Source: Bdellovibrionales bacterium (GTDB lineage: Bacteria > Bdellovibrionota > Bdellovibrionia > Bdellovibrionales > Bdellovibrionaceae). From it: DNA of 64,000 nt. Each line of letters starts with the position of its first letter. Position 1 is the stretch's first letter. Below are positions 55,445 to 63,986 of the stretch, in pieces. The notes under the pieces were generated by a model, which saw only the letters and a list, made by a program, of their open reading frames with translations, was not told where the DNA came from and ran no database searches. The position numbers were made by a program, and so were the translations under genes. The stretch spans positions 1 through 64,000 of the forward strand of contig JAFEAQ010000010.1 in NCBI GenBank assembly GCA_018266295.1, in the 5' to 3' direction.

Positions 55445-55723
55445 CTAGTGCCCGCGTTGGGTGCCGTCGGCTTGGCAGGCGATGCCGCAGCGGTGGAAGC
55501 CGCCCTTGAAGCAGTATTTTGCGACGGCGTCGTAGCCGATGGGGCATTCACGGCCTTCAACACAATAGCCGTTGGCAGGTGTTGGACCTTCTTTATTGCC
55601 TGGACATGGCTCCGCAAAACCGCCTCTGCCTGGACCGAGGGGCTCAAGAACATAAGCTGTCTCTGCTGCGAAAGCGCTGCCTGCAAAAGCTAACATCAAT
55701 GTTGTGATGATAAATTTTTTCAT
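55445..55723 (-). CDS. Small Cys-rich exported protein
   Basis: 92 aa from ATG 55723, which follows AAGGAGGAG; an in-frame ATG at 55753 adds ten residues before the signal peptide. Signal peptide 1-19 (ends SAFA). The mature 70 residues are Gly/Pro-rich with six Cys (EPCPG, GYCVEGREC, KYCFK, RCGIAC), enough for three disulfides. No family recognised. Has its own terminator and strong ribosome binding site, suggesting good expression. Confidence 0.8.
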   Translation of the reverse strand: MKKFIITTLMLAFAGSAFAAETAYVLEPLGPGRGGFAEPCPGNKEGPTPANGYCVEGRECPIGYDAVAKYCFKGGFHRCGIACQADGTQRGH

Positions 55724-55869
55724 AGGACTCTCCTCCTTGTTGTTGGTTTTCATGTAGTTCTGGTTTTAAAACTCAGAAAAACCAACATCATGTGAAGAAT
55801 CGATGACGTGACGGCTGACAGACGGCATGTTGCCGCCAGAAACAACAGAAACAAGATTGTGACGAAAAC

Positions 55870-56907
55870 TTATACTTGGCCTTTGAGCTTCTTTTGCAAG
55901 TGAGTCTGATGAATCACTTTCTTCAAAGCAAGGAATGCTGGCTTGTTGTAAGGCTGCCCCATCGTATTTTCGATGTAAGCAATCGCCTCTTCCGGAGTGC
56001 GCTGAGTTCCCTCTTTCCCAGCCTCGTACATCAAATCTACAAAGCAATCCGCCACCGCAACGATTCGCGCGAGAGGATTGATTTTGATATCACGAATACG
56101 ACGAGGAAAACCAAGACCCAAAGCATTTTCGTGATGTTCCAGCACGATCGCTAAAACATCCGAAGGGATTTCTTTAATATCGCGAAGAATCTCAACTCCA
56201 CGCAAAGTGTGAGACTCGTAGTAAGTCACTTCAGCCTCTGTCCATTGCAAGCGAGGCTTTGAAAGAATTTCCGCTGGGATTTCCTTTAGACCAATATCAT
56301 GCAAGTACGCACCCATCACGACCTTCTCCAGCGTGCTCTTCATCGTGATATCCATCTGCTCACAAATGAGCAGCGCCACCACAGAGGTCGCCAAAGAATG
56401 GCTGACAAGATCCCCAGGAAGCTTACTAAAAACATCCAAGAATTTATCAAAGTCTTTAATCTGAGCCACGGTCTCTTGCACAAATCCCACGATCTGTTTG
56501 CAGCGGTCATAGGATCCCACATACAGATCTTTCTTCGTAAGCTCCGAGATCGTCGACTCTGCAACCCCTTTCAGCAGGTTCATTTTCAAGTTCATGCTCA
56601 CGCCATCATTCTTCAGCGTCTTTTCAATCAAAGAGACGTTGAAACTCACAACATTGGCGTAATCCTCTTCGCGCACGAAAAGGTCGACATTTTTATCTTG
56701 CATGAGATGCAGACTTGAAAGATTCCCGGTGTCAGCTTTTTTACCGACTAGGATAAATTGCCCTGAGGGCAACCGAGTAAATACTTCAGAAGGCAAAGGC
56801 AGGCCGTCAGTAAATAGCTCTTTACTAACGCGAATCATCTTATGTTCAGGAATACTCACGCCTTTACTCATAAATGACTTATCGGTGAGTCTTGAGTTTT
56901 GCTTCAT
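55870..56907 (-). CDS. HD-GYP-like protein with degenerate GYP motif
   Basis: 345 aa, soluble. N-terminal DUF3391-like region (1-130) precedes an HD domain: H170, H203-D204, H233, H258-H259 and D287 are present. The signature HHExxDGxGYP reads HHENALGLGFP: Asp becomes Leu and Tyr becomes Phe. Metal ligands look retained, so c-di-GMP hydrolysis is possible but uncertain. Unusual HD-GYP proteins lacking the Tyr are known from Bdellovibrio (Bd1817), though orthology is not established here. Start has no nearby ribosome binding site, see the leader frame upstream. Confidence 0.9.
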   Translation of the reverse strand: MKQNSRLTDKSFMSKGVSIPEHKMIRVSKELFTDGLPLPSEVFTRLPSGQFILVGKKADTGNLSSLHLMQDKNVDLFVREEDYANVVSFNVSLIEKTLKNDGVSMNLKMNLLKGVAESTISELTKKDLYVGSYDRCKQIVGFVQETVAQIKDFDKFLDVFSKLPGDLVSHSLATSVVALLICEQMDITMKSTLEKVVMGAYLHDIGLKEIPAEILSKPRLQWTEAEVTYYESHTLRGVEILRDIKEIPSDVLAIVLEHHENALGLGFPRRIRDIKINPLARIVAVADCFVDLMYEAGKEGTQRTPEEAIAYIENTMGQPYNKPAFLALKKVIHQTHLQKKLKGQV

Positions 56908-56908
56908 T

Positions 56909-56923
56909 TTATTTTGCGAACAT
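56909..56923 (-). other. Four-codon leader frame (MFAK) before HD-GYP gene
   Basis: A strong AAAGGAGG (56927-56934) is followed by CTC and ATG TTC GCA AAA TAA; the HD-GYP ATG follows one base after the stop in another frame. Reinitiation or start-codon choice could therefore set its translation. The frame is short and may be chance; spacing of the Shine-Dalgarno to this ATG is short. Confidence 0.3.
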
Positions 56924-57060
56924 GAGCCTCCTTTCGCGCTCTATCTCAAAACGAGACTCCATAAACTCGACTCTCATCTAGCCCTGTTCCCCTGATTTCT
57001 TCACGAGCCCTGTCACAAACCCCAAAGCCGCTCCCTATAAGTCTTTGAAGGAGTTCTTGT

Positions 57061-57696
57061 ATGCGGTTGTGGTCCTTATCAGCTCTATTCCTGATTTTTA
57101 GCTTCGAAGCCCATGCTCACCCTGTGGCTTACAAAGATGCCTTTGGCGTCATGTCGTATAATAGCCAAGAGGCCAATGAGCTGATGCTCACCTATTCCTT
57201 CACCCCGCATGTGGCGGCGGCTATGACCTATCTGCGCGAGGCAAAATCCGAGTTCTACATTCCTCGGGCTAACTTTCTGCTTCAGCGCTGGAACAATGAA
57301 GGATCTCAAGGAAATATCTACCTCAGCGGCGGCTACGGAGCCGAGAAATACAACTCGAAAAATTATGATACGGCACTCGCTGAACTCATTGCCGACTGGG
57401 AAAGCCGGCAATATTTGGTGGCCGTTGAAGAGCAATACTTCCACCGAAGTAATAAAGACAATCCCCTGCTCAGCAAAGAAGACTTTAGCAAATCAAAACT
57501 GCGTTTGGGTTTCGCCCCTTTCTTGGCGGACTATAATGACCTCAATGTTTGGTACATCGCCGAGTTCAGCAGCAATAACGAAAACCCACAGATTCAAACG
57601 ACCCAGTACTTTCGCTTTTACATGAAGAATGTTCTTTGGGAAGTGGGCGCTGGCTTTGACGGCAGCCTTGCATTTAACTTTATGCTTCACCTCTAA
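57061..57696 (+). CDS. Exported protein, possible outer-membrane beta-barrel
   Basis: 211 aa with a signal peptide (ends EAHA). The mature part has alternating strands (ELMLTYSFTPHVAAAMTYLR, NIYLSGGYGAEK, QYLVAVEEQYFHR, LNVWYIAEFSS, YFRFYMKNVLWEVGAGFDGS) and ends HL after FNFM, consistent with a small beta-barrel. Found directly before an HMA and a MerT-like gene, 12 bases apart, in one operon. Probably an outer-membrane step for a metal; family unknown. Confidence 0.8.
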   Translation: MRLWSLSALFLIFSFEAHAHPVAYKDAFGVMSYNSQEANELMLTYSFTPHVAAAMTYLREAKSEFYIPRANFLLQRWNNEGSQGNIYLSGGYGAEKYNSKNYDTALAELIADWESRQYLVAVEEQYFHRSNKDNPLLSKEDFSKSKLRLGFAPFLADYNDLNVWYIAEFSSNNENPQIQTTQYFRFYMKNVLWEVGAGFDGSLAFNFMLHL

Positions 57697-57708
57697 CTAG
57701 GAGATTTT

Positions 57709-57978
57709 ATGAGATATATTTTATTTGCCTTAAGTCTTTCTTTAACTTCTGCAGCCTTTGCAAGTGAAGTTAAAGTAGGTGTTAAAGGAATGGTTTGTGC
57801 GTTTTGCGCGCAGGGAATTGAAAAGAAATTCAAAGCGCAAGAGGAAGTAGATTCCATCAACGTGAGTTTAGAAAACAAATTCATCACTATTAAATACAAA
57901 GATGGAAAAACCCTCCCCCAAGAAAAGATCACTCAACTCTTGAAAGACTCCGGCTACGAAGCCGTGTTTGAAAAGTAG
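57709..57978 (+). CDS. Periplasmic HMA-domain metal-binding protein (MerP-like)
   Basis: 89 aa with signal peptide (1-19, ends AFAS) and one heavy-metal-associated domain. Binding motif MVCAFC places C30 and C33 as ligands; GMVCAFCAQ is close to MerP and copper chaperones. Two bases separate it from the MerT-like gene. Likely carries Hg2+, Cu+ or Zn2+ in the periplasm; the metal cannot be told from sequence. Confidence 0.9.
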   Translation: MRYILFALSLSLTSAAFASEVKVGVKGMVCAFCAQGIEKKFKAQEEVDSINVSLENKFITIKYKDGKTLPQEKITQLLKDSGYEAVFEK

Positions 57979-57980
57979 TT

Positions 57981-58352
57981 ATGACAAAGATCAAAGACTC
58001 GTTCTTAAACTACATCACGCTGTTTGGCTCGATGAGCACGCTGATCTGCTGCGCCCTTCCCTCACTGCTTGTGAGCCTCGGGATGGGTGCCGTGATGGCA
58101 GGCCTTGCGAGCAATGTTCCGGGGCTGATTTGGATTTCCGAGCACAAGCCAGGGGTCTTCCTATTCGCAGCCACCATGCTCGCCGTGAACGGACTTCTGC
58201 TGTGGCGGAATCGCAATGCCCCCTGCCCGATCGACCCAGCCCTGCGCGAAGCTTGCATTTCGGGTCGAAAATTCAGTGCACGGATCTACTTCCTAAGCCT
58301 CGCTGTTTTTGCTACCGGGTTTTTCTTCGCCTACATCGCCCCATCAATATAA
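57981..58352 (+). CDS. MerT/MerC-like inner-membrane metal transporter
   Basis: 123 aa with about three to four membrane helices. The vicinal pair C23-C24 in the first helix (STLICCALPSLL) and a second pair region (C82, C92) near the cytoplasmic loop match MerT/MerC architecture. No merA or merR is adjacent, so it need not be a mercury system. It ends the OMP-HMA-MerT-like operon. Confidence 0.8.
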   Translation: MTKIKDSFLNYITLFGSMSTLICCALPSLLVSLGMGAVMAGLASNVPGLIWISEHKPGVFLFAATMLAVNGLLLWRNRNAPCPIDPALREACISGRKFSARIYFLSLAVFATGFFFAYIAPSI

Positions 58353-58382
58353 AAAAACCCGCCTTTTTCAAGACGGGTTTCG
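58351..58382 (+). terminator. Terminator between metal operon and vWA gene
   Basis: AAACCCG and CGGGTTT arms (58355-58380) around a T-rich loop; flanking A and T stretches make it usable on both strands, serving the convergent vWA gene as well. Confidence 0.75.
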
Positions 58383-58425
58383 ATTTAAATTGCGCGCAAT
58401 ATTAACTAATCTTACGAATTCAAGA

Positions 58426-59442
58426 CTAGTCGTACTTAGCAGCTGTGTAGGAAACCTTCACGCGGCTGCCGCTCGGCTGAGAGCTCCAGTTGATTTTTGA
58501 GCCCAAGATAATAGCATTTCTCTTAGGATCGAAAGACCAACCTGTCTCGAAGTTCTCTGGCAATTCCGCATTTCCGTAGAACACGTGAATGCTATCAAGC
58601 GCCGGAGCACGATCAAGGTAAATGATATTTCCGACTTTATCCACGATGTCTTTGGCCATATTCGCCAAACGAGTCCCGTAATCTGGATCGCAAATATTCA
58701 TGACGTTGTTCTTATTGTTTTGAACCATCCCCAAGAAGCTTTCAATTCTCAGCGGAGTTCTCATGTCGTCACGATCACAGTTCATCGTATCGTTGGTTGG
58801 AACGATCACCCCGTAAGCCAAGATCTTGCTGGCATTACCTTGTTTCAGGTTCAGCAAGAAATTGTAAAGGCTTTGCGGAGAAGCGTTGTCACTTTGATCT
58901 TCAGCATCCGTCAGGAAGATCACTACCAAAGAAGCATCTTGACGATAGAAACCGTTGTTCCAGCCAGTCAAATTTGGCGGAGTCAAAGCTGTTACTACAG
59001 GATCAAAACTTGCCTCCACCGCAGAACCATCCGTCCCCACAAGGAAATTGCTTGCAAGAATGCTGTCTGCATTTGGAGTGTTCTTATTTACAACACGCGT
59101 ATTACCAACGAGCTGACCACAGCAAGGCTTACGAGCGCCCCAGCTGCTTCCAGTCATATCCGTCGTTACGATACCGATATTGTAATCAAGAACTGAAGAC
59201 TTCGTGAAAGTCGAAGTAAACTTTGTCACGTTCGTTGACAAGTTTCTTTGATGCGTCTGCATACTTCCCGAGTTATCGACAACGAAAAGAATATCCACTT
59301 TCGGGTCAAAAACCTGAGTATTGTCCTGAATCACTTTTTCTTCTGGCGCCACAGGCGTCAGGTAACCTTTTGGAGTATCTGGAGAGCAAGATGTCGCAAC
59401 AACTGCCAACAAACCCGCTCCTAGAAGATATCTTAATTCCAT
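58426..59442 (-). CDS. Lipoprotein with von Willebrand A domain
   Basis: 338 aa. Lipobox ATSC with Cys 19. A vWA domain begins near residue 48 with MIDAS D56-N-S58-G-S60 (DILFVVDNSGSM), further MIDAS Thr (DMTG) and Asp (DAEDQS) follow. A C-terminal strand-rich domain of about 90 residues ends the chain. Usual role: metal-dependent protein binding. 33 bases after the TPR-like gene and therefore the last gene of the gliding-type operon. Confidence 0.88.
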   Translation of the reverse strand: MELRYLLGAGLLAVVATSCSPDTPKGYLTPVAPEEKVIQDNTQVFDPKVDILFVVDNSGSMQTHQRNLSTNVTKFTSTFTKSSVLDYNIGIVTTDMTGSSWGARKPCCGQLVGNTRVVNKNTPNADSILASNFLVGTDGSAVEASFDPVVTALTPPNLTGWNNGFYRQDASLVVIFLTDAEDQSDNASPQSLYNFLLNLKQGNASKILAYGVIVPTNDTMNCDRDDMRTPLRIESFLGMVQNNKNNVMNICDPDYGTRLANMAKDIVDKVGNIIYLDRAPALDSIHVFYGNAELPENFETGWSFDPKRNAIILGSKINWSSQPSGSRVKVSYTAAKYD

Positions 59443-59475
59443 GTTTCCCCTCTTTTACTGCATCTTCGGCAGCGA

Positions 59476-61086
59476 CTATCTCTTAACAGTACAAGCTTTT
59501 TTAACGTCGACGCGATAGTTACTGAGTTCGTCGAACCAAACTTCTTCTTCGGCTGGGAACTTCATAGCATCCGCTGTGCCTTTATAGCCAGTAACGCCTT
59601 TTTTCTCGTCATTGCCTTTGGCATTCTTAGCGATCTTTTCAGCCAAAGAAACTTGCTGAATCACTTCCGCTTCTACGATGTGAAGCTTACGAAGGATTTC
59701 TTTTGTTTCTGTGACTTCTTCTTTCGCCAATTCTTTTACGCGAGAATATGCAGACGTTTTCGCCATTTGCGCACGTTGCATCGTATTTTGCTTCAATTTC
59801 TCGAAGCTGCCTTGAAGACCTGTTAACGCCAAAGACTTCGCATAGAGTTTCTCAGCCACTTGAGCTTCGTCTTCGAGGTGTTTTTGCGCTTGAGCAAACT
59901 GATAAAGTCTTTCGTCATGAGCTAAACGACGCGGAAGAACCTGAGCCGTCTTGCCAAGATCTTGAACTTCAATCTTCTTACCTTTCAAGAGCGCAATGGC
60001 CTTATCAACTTCAGGAGTTGCAGGTGTTACCACCATTGCTTCCAAAGTCTTTGTTCTTTCTTTGAAACGTTTTGGGAAGACTTGAAGTGTTTCAGTCACA
60101 CCTGAGTAATCACAAACTTTCAATTGAGACAAAGAACGAACGAAGTAAGCTTCAGGGCTCACTTGATAGTTCAAGTTGTTTGTCACCAAAGACTGACTCA
60201 CTGCCATGGCATTATTTGGCTCACCTTTACGAATGTAAGCCCAACCCATTTCTTCTTGCGCTTCAGTCCAGTAATCAGAATTTTTAGCAACTTTCTCGTA
60301 GTACTTCACAGAGGCATCAAAGTAACCGTTCTGGAAGAGCAAACGAGCTGCTGTAATCTGCATAAGGTCTTTGCTTACAGGAGCATAGGTCGACTTCATG
60401 AGGTTTGCTAAAAGTTTCGCCGCTTGATCCGCTTGATCATTCAATGAGTAAGCGATCACAAGCTGCCAATCGATCTGAGCTTTTTCTTTGCTGTTTGCAG
60501 GCGCTTGAGCAGAAAGCTTTTTCAATTGATCTACGTTTTTAGTTGTCGCCATCGCTTCAACGGTCTTCACACGAAGTTCCATTGGCTCGCCGAAAACAAC
60601 TTCCCAAGCCGGTTGCCACTGAACTTGAGCTAAATCCCAAGCAAAGTGATCGACAGGAGCAATCTTCTGCCATTCTTCGCGAAGAGTGGTATTGATCTCT
60701 TTTGGATTTGACGCCATGAAAAGAGTCTGAATACCCGTCACTGGAAGACCGGCTTGGAACTGCACATAACCCATCAAAGCGCGACCGTTTGATGATTTTT
60801 GGAAAGCAGTTCCTTCAAACGCGTTCGGGAATTGCAAAACAGCTTTATCCCATTCACCGTTTTCCAAATATCTGAGGAAAATACTTTGCTCAGAATTTGC
60901 CGTACCGATGGCTTTCTTCATCGATTGAGCCAAAGGCGTCGTTCTCGCAGCAATTGCAGGAGCCGTTTTAGCCGCCTTTGTCGCCTGGGAACCCTGATCC
61001 AAGATGCTTTCCAAGTCATCCGCGGCATGAGCCACATGGACGAGGGATACTGAGATCCCTAGAACTGCTAAGTGTTTTAATTTCAT
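59476..61086 (-). CDS. Exported TPR-like protein, Glt/Agl-operon type
   Basis: 536 aa from ATG 61086, which overlaps the upstream barrel stop (ATGA); an ATG at 61095 would overlap more and is less likely. Signal peptide ends VAHA. A long array of helical hairpins (about 130-430) with TPR-like Ala/Tyr spacing, then a coiled helix with Lys/Glu to the end. In Myxococcus gliding clusters, TPR and coiled periplasmic proteins connect inner-membrane motor and outer-membrane barrel; the same role is inferred here by synteny. Confidence 0.85.
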   Translation of the reverse strand: MKLKHLAVLGISVSLVHVAHAADDLESILDQGSQATKAAKTAPAIAARTTPLAQSMKKAIGTANSEQSIFLRYLENGEWDKAVLQFPNAFEGTAFQKSSNGRALMGYVQFQAGLPVTGIQTLFMASNPKEINTTLREEWQKIAPVDHFAWDLAQVQWQPAWEVVFGEPMELRVKTVEAMATTKNVDQLKKLSAQAPANSKEKAQIDWQLVIAYSLNDQADQAAKLLANLMKSTYAPVSKDLMQITAARLLFQNGYFDASVKYYEKVAKNSDYWTEAQEEMGWAYIRKGEPNNAMAVSQSLVTNNLNYQVSPEAYFVRSLSQLKVCDYSGVTETLQVFPKRFKERTKTLEAMVVTPATPEVDKAIALLKGKKIEVQDLGKTAQVLPRRLAHDERLYQFAQAQKHLEDEAQVAEKLYAKSLALTGLQGSFEKLKQNTMQRAQMAKTSAYSRVKELAKEEVTETKEILRKLHIVEAEVIQQVSLAEKIAKNAKGNDEKKGVTGYKGTADAMKFPAEEEVWFDELSNYRVDVKKACTVKR

Positions 61087-61826
61087 AGCAACCATCCCAT
61101 TTGTACTGAAGCTACTGCGAGATCCATTTTCTTTTCAGTATCAAAATACTTCGCAGTGTAATTTTGGTAGCGCATTTCAACACGCGTAGAGAAGTGTTGG
61201 TTTACCCAGAAACCAAGACCCGCACCACCTGTCATGCTTGGTGCAGAACCAGAGTACAATTGTACCTGGCCGTAACCGCCGACGAGGTAGAAGTCAAAGT
61301 GAGCAATCCCTTTATCAAAAAGGTTCAGCTTACCGTAGATTGGTGAGTAGTTCACCAAAGCCATCATTTCAGACTTTTGGTAATCCATTTCTGGAAAAGC
61401 CTGAGTCGGGTTCGCTGGATTCTTTTGATATTCAGCATAAGCCTTATCAACCATCGCTTCACCTTCCGGAGTCAGATTGTTAAAGCTGTAGTTGTACTTT
61501 GCACCAATCGCCCAACGAGGGTTGAAGTGGAACATAGCATTGAGGCCGAGACTTTTTGTACGTGAGTAAGTATCACCACCGAAAGTTCCAGAGAACTCAG
61601 GCGCAATCTCAACACGTTTGTTCAAATCAACGGTTCTGTTTTGAACGATACTAACATTTTGTTCTGGCTCAAGAGCTTTCGCTTTTTCCAAGAAGATCTT
61701 GTTGCCGCCCAAAGAGTCAAATTCAGCATCAGTGCTTTCAGTTTTGTTTTCTGTCTTTGGAGCTTCGTTCGCAGCCATTGCAGAAACAGCGAAAATCATA
61801 GTCAACGCGAGGATAATGCTTTTCAT
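61083..61826 (-). CDS. Outer-membrane beta-barrel, Glt-operon type
   Basis: 247 aa, signal peptide 1-18 (ends SAMA). After a charged N-terminal region, the chain has about eight amphipathic strands with the motif SLGLNAMFHFNPRWAIGAKYNY and ends in MGWLL; the family 'outer membrane beta-barrel domain' of deltaproteobacteria matches. It overlaps the lipoprotein by one base and TPR protein by four. Likely the outer-membrane part of the complex. Confidence 0.85.
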   Translation of the reverse strand: MKSIILALTMIFAVSAMAANEAPKTENKTESTDAEFDSLGGNKIFLEKAKALEPEQNVSIVQNRTVDLNKRVEIAPEFSGTFGGDTYSRTKSLGLNAMFHFNPRWAIGAKYNYSFNNLTPEGEAMVDKAYAEYQKNPANPTQAFPEMDYQKSEMMALVNYSPIYGKLNLFDKGIAHFDFYLVGGYGQVQLYSGSAPSMTGGAGLGFWVNQHFSTRVEMRYQNYTAKYFDTEKKMDLAVASVQMGWLL

Positions 61827-63013
61827 TATTGACCTCCTTTAAGGGCCATCGGATTTACCGGAGGAGCTGAAGTCACATTCAAATCCAATTTAAAGTTATA
61901 AGTCTTAAAGCCAGTTGTATCTTGGCTGTCTTGGTTCTTACCCACCACTTGTGCCGTGATGGAGTAGGTGCCCGGAGTGACTGTGAAGTCCGGAGTCCAA
62001 GAGAACGTGCAGAACTGACGAGTCACGTTCACGCCGCTGCAGTTGATAGTGGCACCGTTTGGCACACCAGAGAACGTCGGCGCTGCTACGAACAGCTCAT
62101 CTTTTGGATCGAAGATCATGAATTGGAATTCCTTCTTCACACCCATTGGAACTTCCAAAGGAGCAAACCAAGTGCTTTGCAAATCAGCCAATGACGTCAC
62201 AACGTTGACTGTCACGTCTGTCGGCGCACTTGCTTGCTGGAAGCGAGAAATTGCCTTCAAAGTGAAGCCATAACGGTCACGTGACTTCGTGAGCTCGGCA
62301 CCGCTCAAATCGATTTGCAAGTTGATATTGAACTCGTTGTTACCGAGGGACAAAATCTGAGTGATCGTCACGTACTGAGAAATATTACCGTAACCCACGA
62401 TCGGAAGGATCAAAAGGTTCGGGTATGAATTCACACCGCTGCCCGCATCTTTATCGCGAACTTTTACGGTGATGTTCATCATGTCGCCTTCGCGCATGCT
62501 TGCAGAAGTCTTAGATACAGAGAAAACCTCCGGAGCATTCAGGACTTTGCCGATACGAAGGTCCACTTTGAAATCTGAAGTCAATACTTTGCCGTTTGGT
62601 TTATTACCAACAACACGCACTTTCAATGCACGAGACTCTTCCAAACCATTGTCACCGCTCACAGTGCCCAAAGCCGGAGTCCAAGAGAACTTGCCAGTGC
62701 TTGCATTGTAGCTAGCCCCAGGGAAGTCCGACATATTGTCGATGTAAATCACCGGAGAGTAGCCTGCTTCCAAGATACGTGCCGACATAGTGAACTCACC
62801 AGCAACACCTTCACGGAATTTATAGAAATCCACAGTGTCCAAACGAACCGCATTGCTGTCCGTTGGCTTTGGCGATTCCGGCAAAGTTGGCTTTTGTTGA
62901 GCATTTTTGAATGCTTCATCTTTGTCCGCCAAAGGATCCTGTTTCCAAGAGCCACATCCTGAAAGGGTGGCAACAACTAATAGTGCGCTTAAAATATATT
63001 GAGTGTTTTTCAT
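61826..63013 (-). CDS. Lipoprotein with cadherin/Ig-like repeats
   Basis: 395 aa. Lipobox LSGC (Cys 20). Three Ig-like repeats of about 100 residues carry the 'putative Ig' hallmarks FSWTPALG and FSWTPDF. Two Cys (INCSG, QFCTF) in the last repeat may pair. One base separates it from the AgmX-like gene upstream. It is probably the outer-membrane- or surface-tethered element of the operon. Confidence 0.85.
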   Translation of the reverse strand: MKNTQYILSALLVVATLSGCGSWKQDPLADKDEAFKNAQQKPTLPESPKPTDSNAVRLDTVDFYKFREGVAGEFTMSARILEAGYSPVIYIDNMSDFPGASYNASTGKFSWTPALGTVSGDNGLEESRALKVRVVGNKPNGKVLTSDFKVDLRIGKVLNAPEVFSVSKTSASMREGDMMNITVKVRDKDAGSGVNSYPNLLILPIVGYGNISQYVTITQILSLGNNEFNINLQIDLSGAELTKSRDRYGFTLKAISRFQQASAPTDVTVNVVTSLADLQSTWFAPLEVPMGVKKEFQFMIFDPKDELFVAAPTFSGVPNGATINCSGVNVTRQFCTFSWTPDFTVTPGTYSITAQVVGKNQDSQDTTGFKTYNFKLDLNVTSAPPVNPMALKGGQ

Positions 63014-63014
63014 A

Positions 63015-63986
63015 TTAACCCTGACCTGCCCTTCTTAGAACAAACGGATACGTTACTTTTACATCCACGCCACCTTGAGGGAGCGGGAACTGCCAAGTTT
63101 TAAGTCTCATCACAATGCAATCTTCGATGGCTTTTGAGTTCATTGTCGTGCTGTCAACATTCGCCGCTTTCACCGCGCCGTTGCCGCCGATAGTGAATGC
63201 GACCGCCACACGACCATTCAAGTTTGGATCAGCTTGCAAACCCTGCTCGTAGCAGAAGCGCACTTGACCCAAGTTTCTATTGATAACTGCTGCGATCGCA
63301 TCACGATCAAGACCTGTTGCCACGGTGGCTTCTTGAGCCAAAGCCATAGAACTTGTGCCTGCAGAACCGATGAGGCTTAGCTTTCCGTAACCAGCCTGAC
63401 CGCCGCCTTTACCTTTCGTGCCGTAACCGCCGGCACCCTGGATATTGCCGCCAACACCCACTGGTGCTGCCACAACACCTTTACCGTAAAGAGACGTCTG
63501 AACACCGCCGCTGCCTTGAGTGCCGCCAAGACCTGGACCCGCACTTGTATTCACAGCACCCAAATCCACACCGCCTTTTTGCTTTCCTTTAGAAAGGCTC
63601 CCCAAAACTGCCAAAGCACCCATACGTTTCAACGTATTTGTTGTCTTCACAGTCTTAGTTGGCACCGTCTCCGTTGGACGAGCGTCTTGGATTTTTTGCA
63701 TCTCCACCTTTGGTTTCGGTGGATTCATTTTGATGATTTTAACAACCTCTTGCTTGAGGTTTTGTTCCATCTTCTCAGTCATTGTCGGCAAAGTGCGAAC
63801 AAAGGACATGAAAAGAACTGTCAAAAGCAACATGCTTGCAAGGATCATGTACCAGCGGCGTTCGCTCTCTTGCTCACGCTCTTGGTCTTTCAAAGTTGCG
63901 CCAACTTCTTCAACAAGCTTCAGATGTCCGAGCTTGCCAACCAAGAAAGGCTTGCTTTGAAGGTCCTGCATACTGACGTTCCCCAA
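63015..63986 (-). CDS. AgmX/PglI-type TonB-like protein (start uncertain)
   Basis: 323 visible residues with one membrane helix (45-63), a Pro/Lys-rich periplasmic stretch (PPKPKVEMQK), a long Gly-rich linker (about 135-215) and the AgmX/PglI C-terminal domain (about 225-320, with RFCYEQGL, GRVAVAFTIGGNG and the final YPFVLRR). Similar to Myxococcus GltG/GltJ-type proteins that transmit motion or force to envelope partners. The frame is open to the window end; TTG 63986 or ATG 63971 (GGGGA upstream) are possible starts, and the true start may lie beyond. First visible gene of the operon. Confidence 0.85.
   Translation of the reverse strand: MGNVSMQDLQSKPFLVGKLGHLKLVEEVGATLKDQEREQESERRWYMILASMLLLTVLFMSFVRTLPTMTEKMEQNLKQEVVKIIKMNPPKPKVEMQKIQDARPTETVPTKTVKTTNTLKRMGALAVLGSLSKGKQKGGVDLGAVNTSAGPGLGGTQGSGGVQTSLYGKGVVAAPVGVGGNIQGAGGYGTKGKGGGQAGYGKLSLIGSAGTSSMALAQEATVATGLDRDAIAAVINRNLGQVRFCYEQGLQADPNLNGRVAVAFTIGGNGAVKAANVDSTTMNSKAIEDCIVMRLKTWQFPLPQGGVDVKVTYPFVLRRAGQG

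Noticed and set aside
57709-58352. Classical mercury resistance operon
   Set aside because: MerP- and MerT-like genes are present, but merA and merR are absent and an unrelated outer-membrane-type gene comes first.
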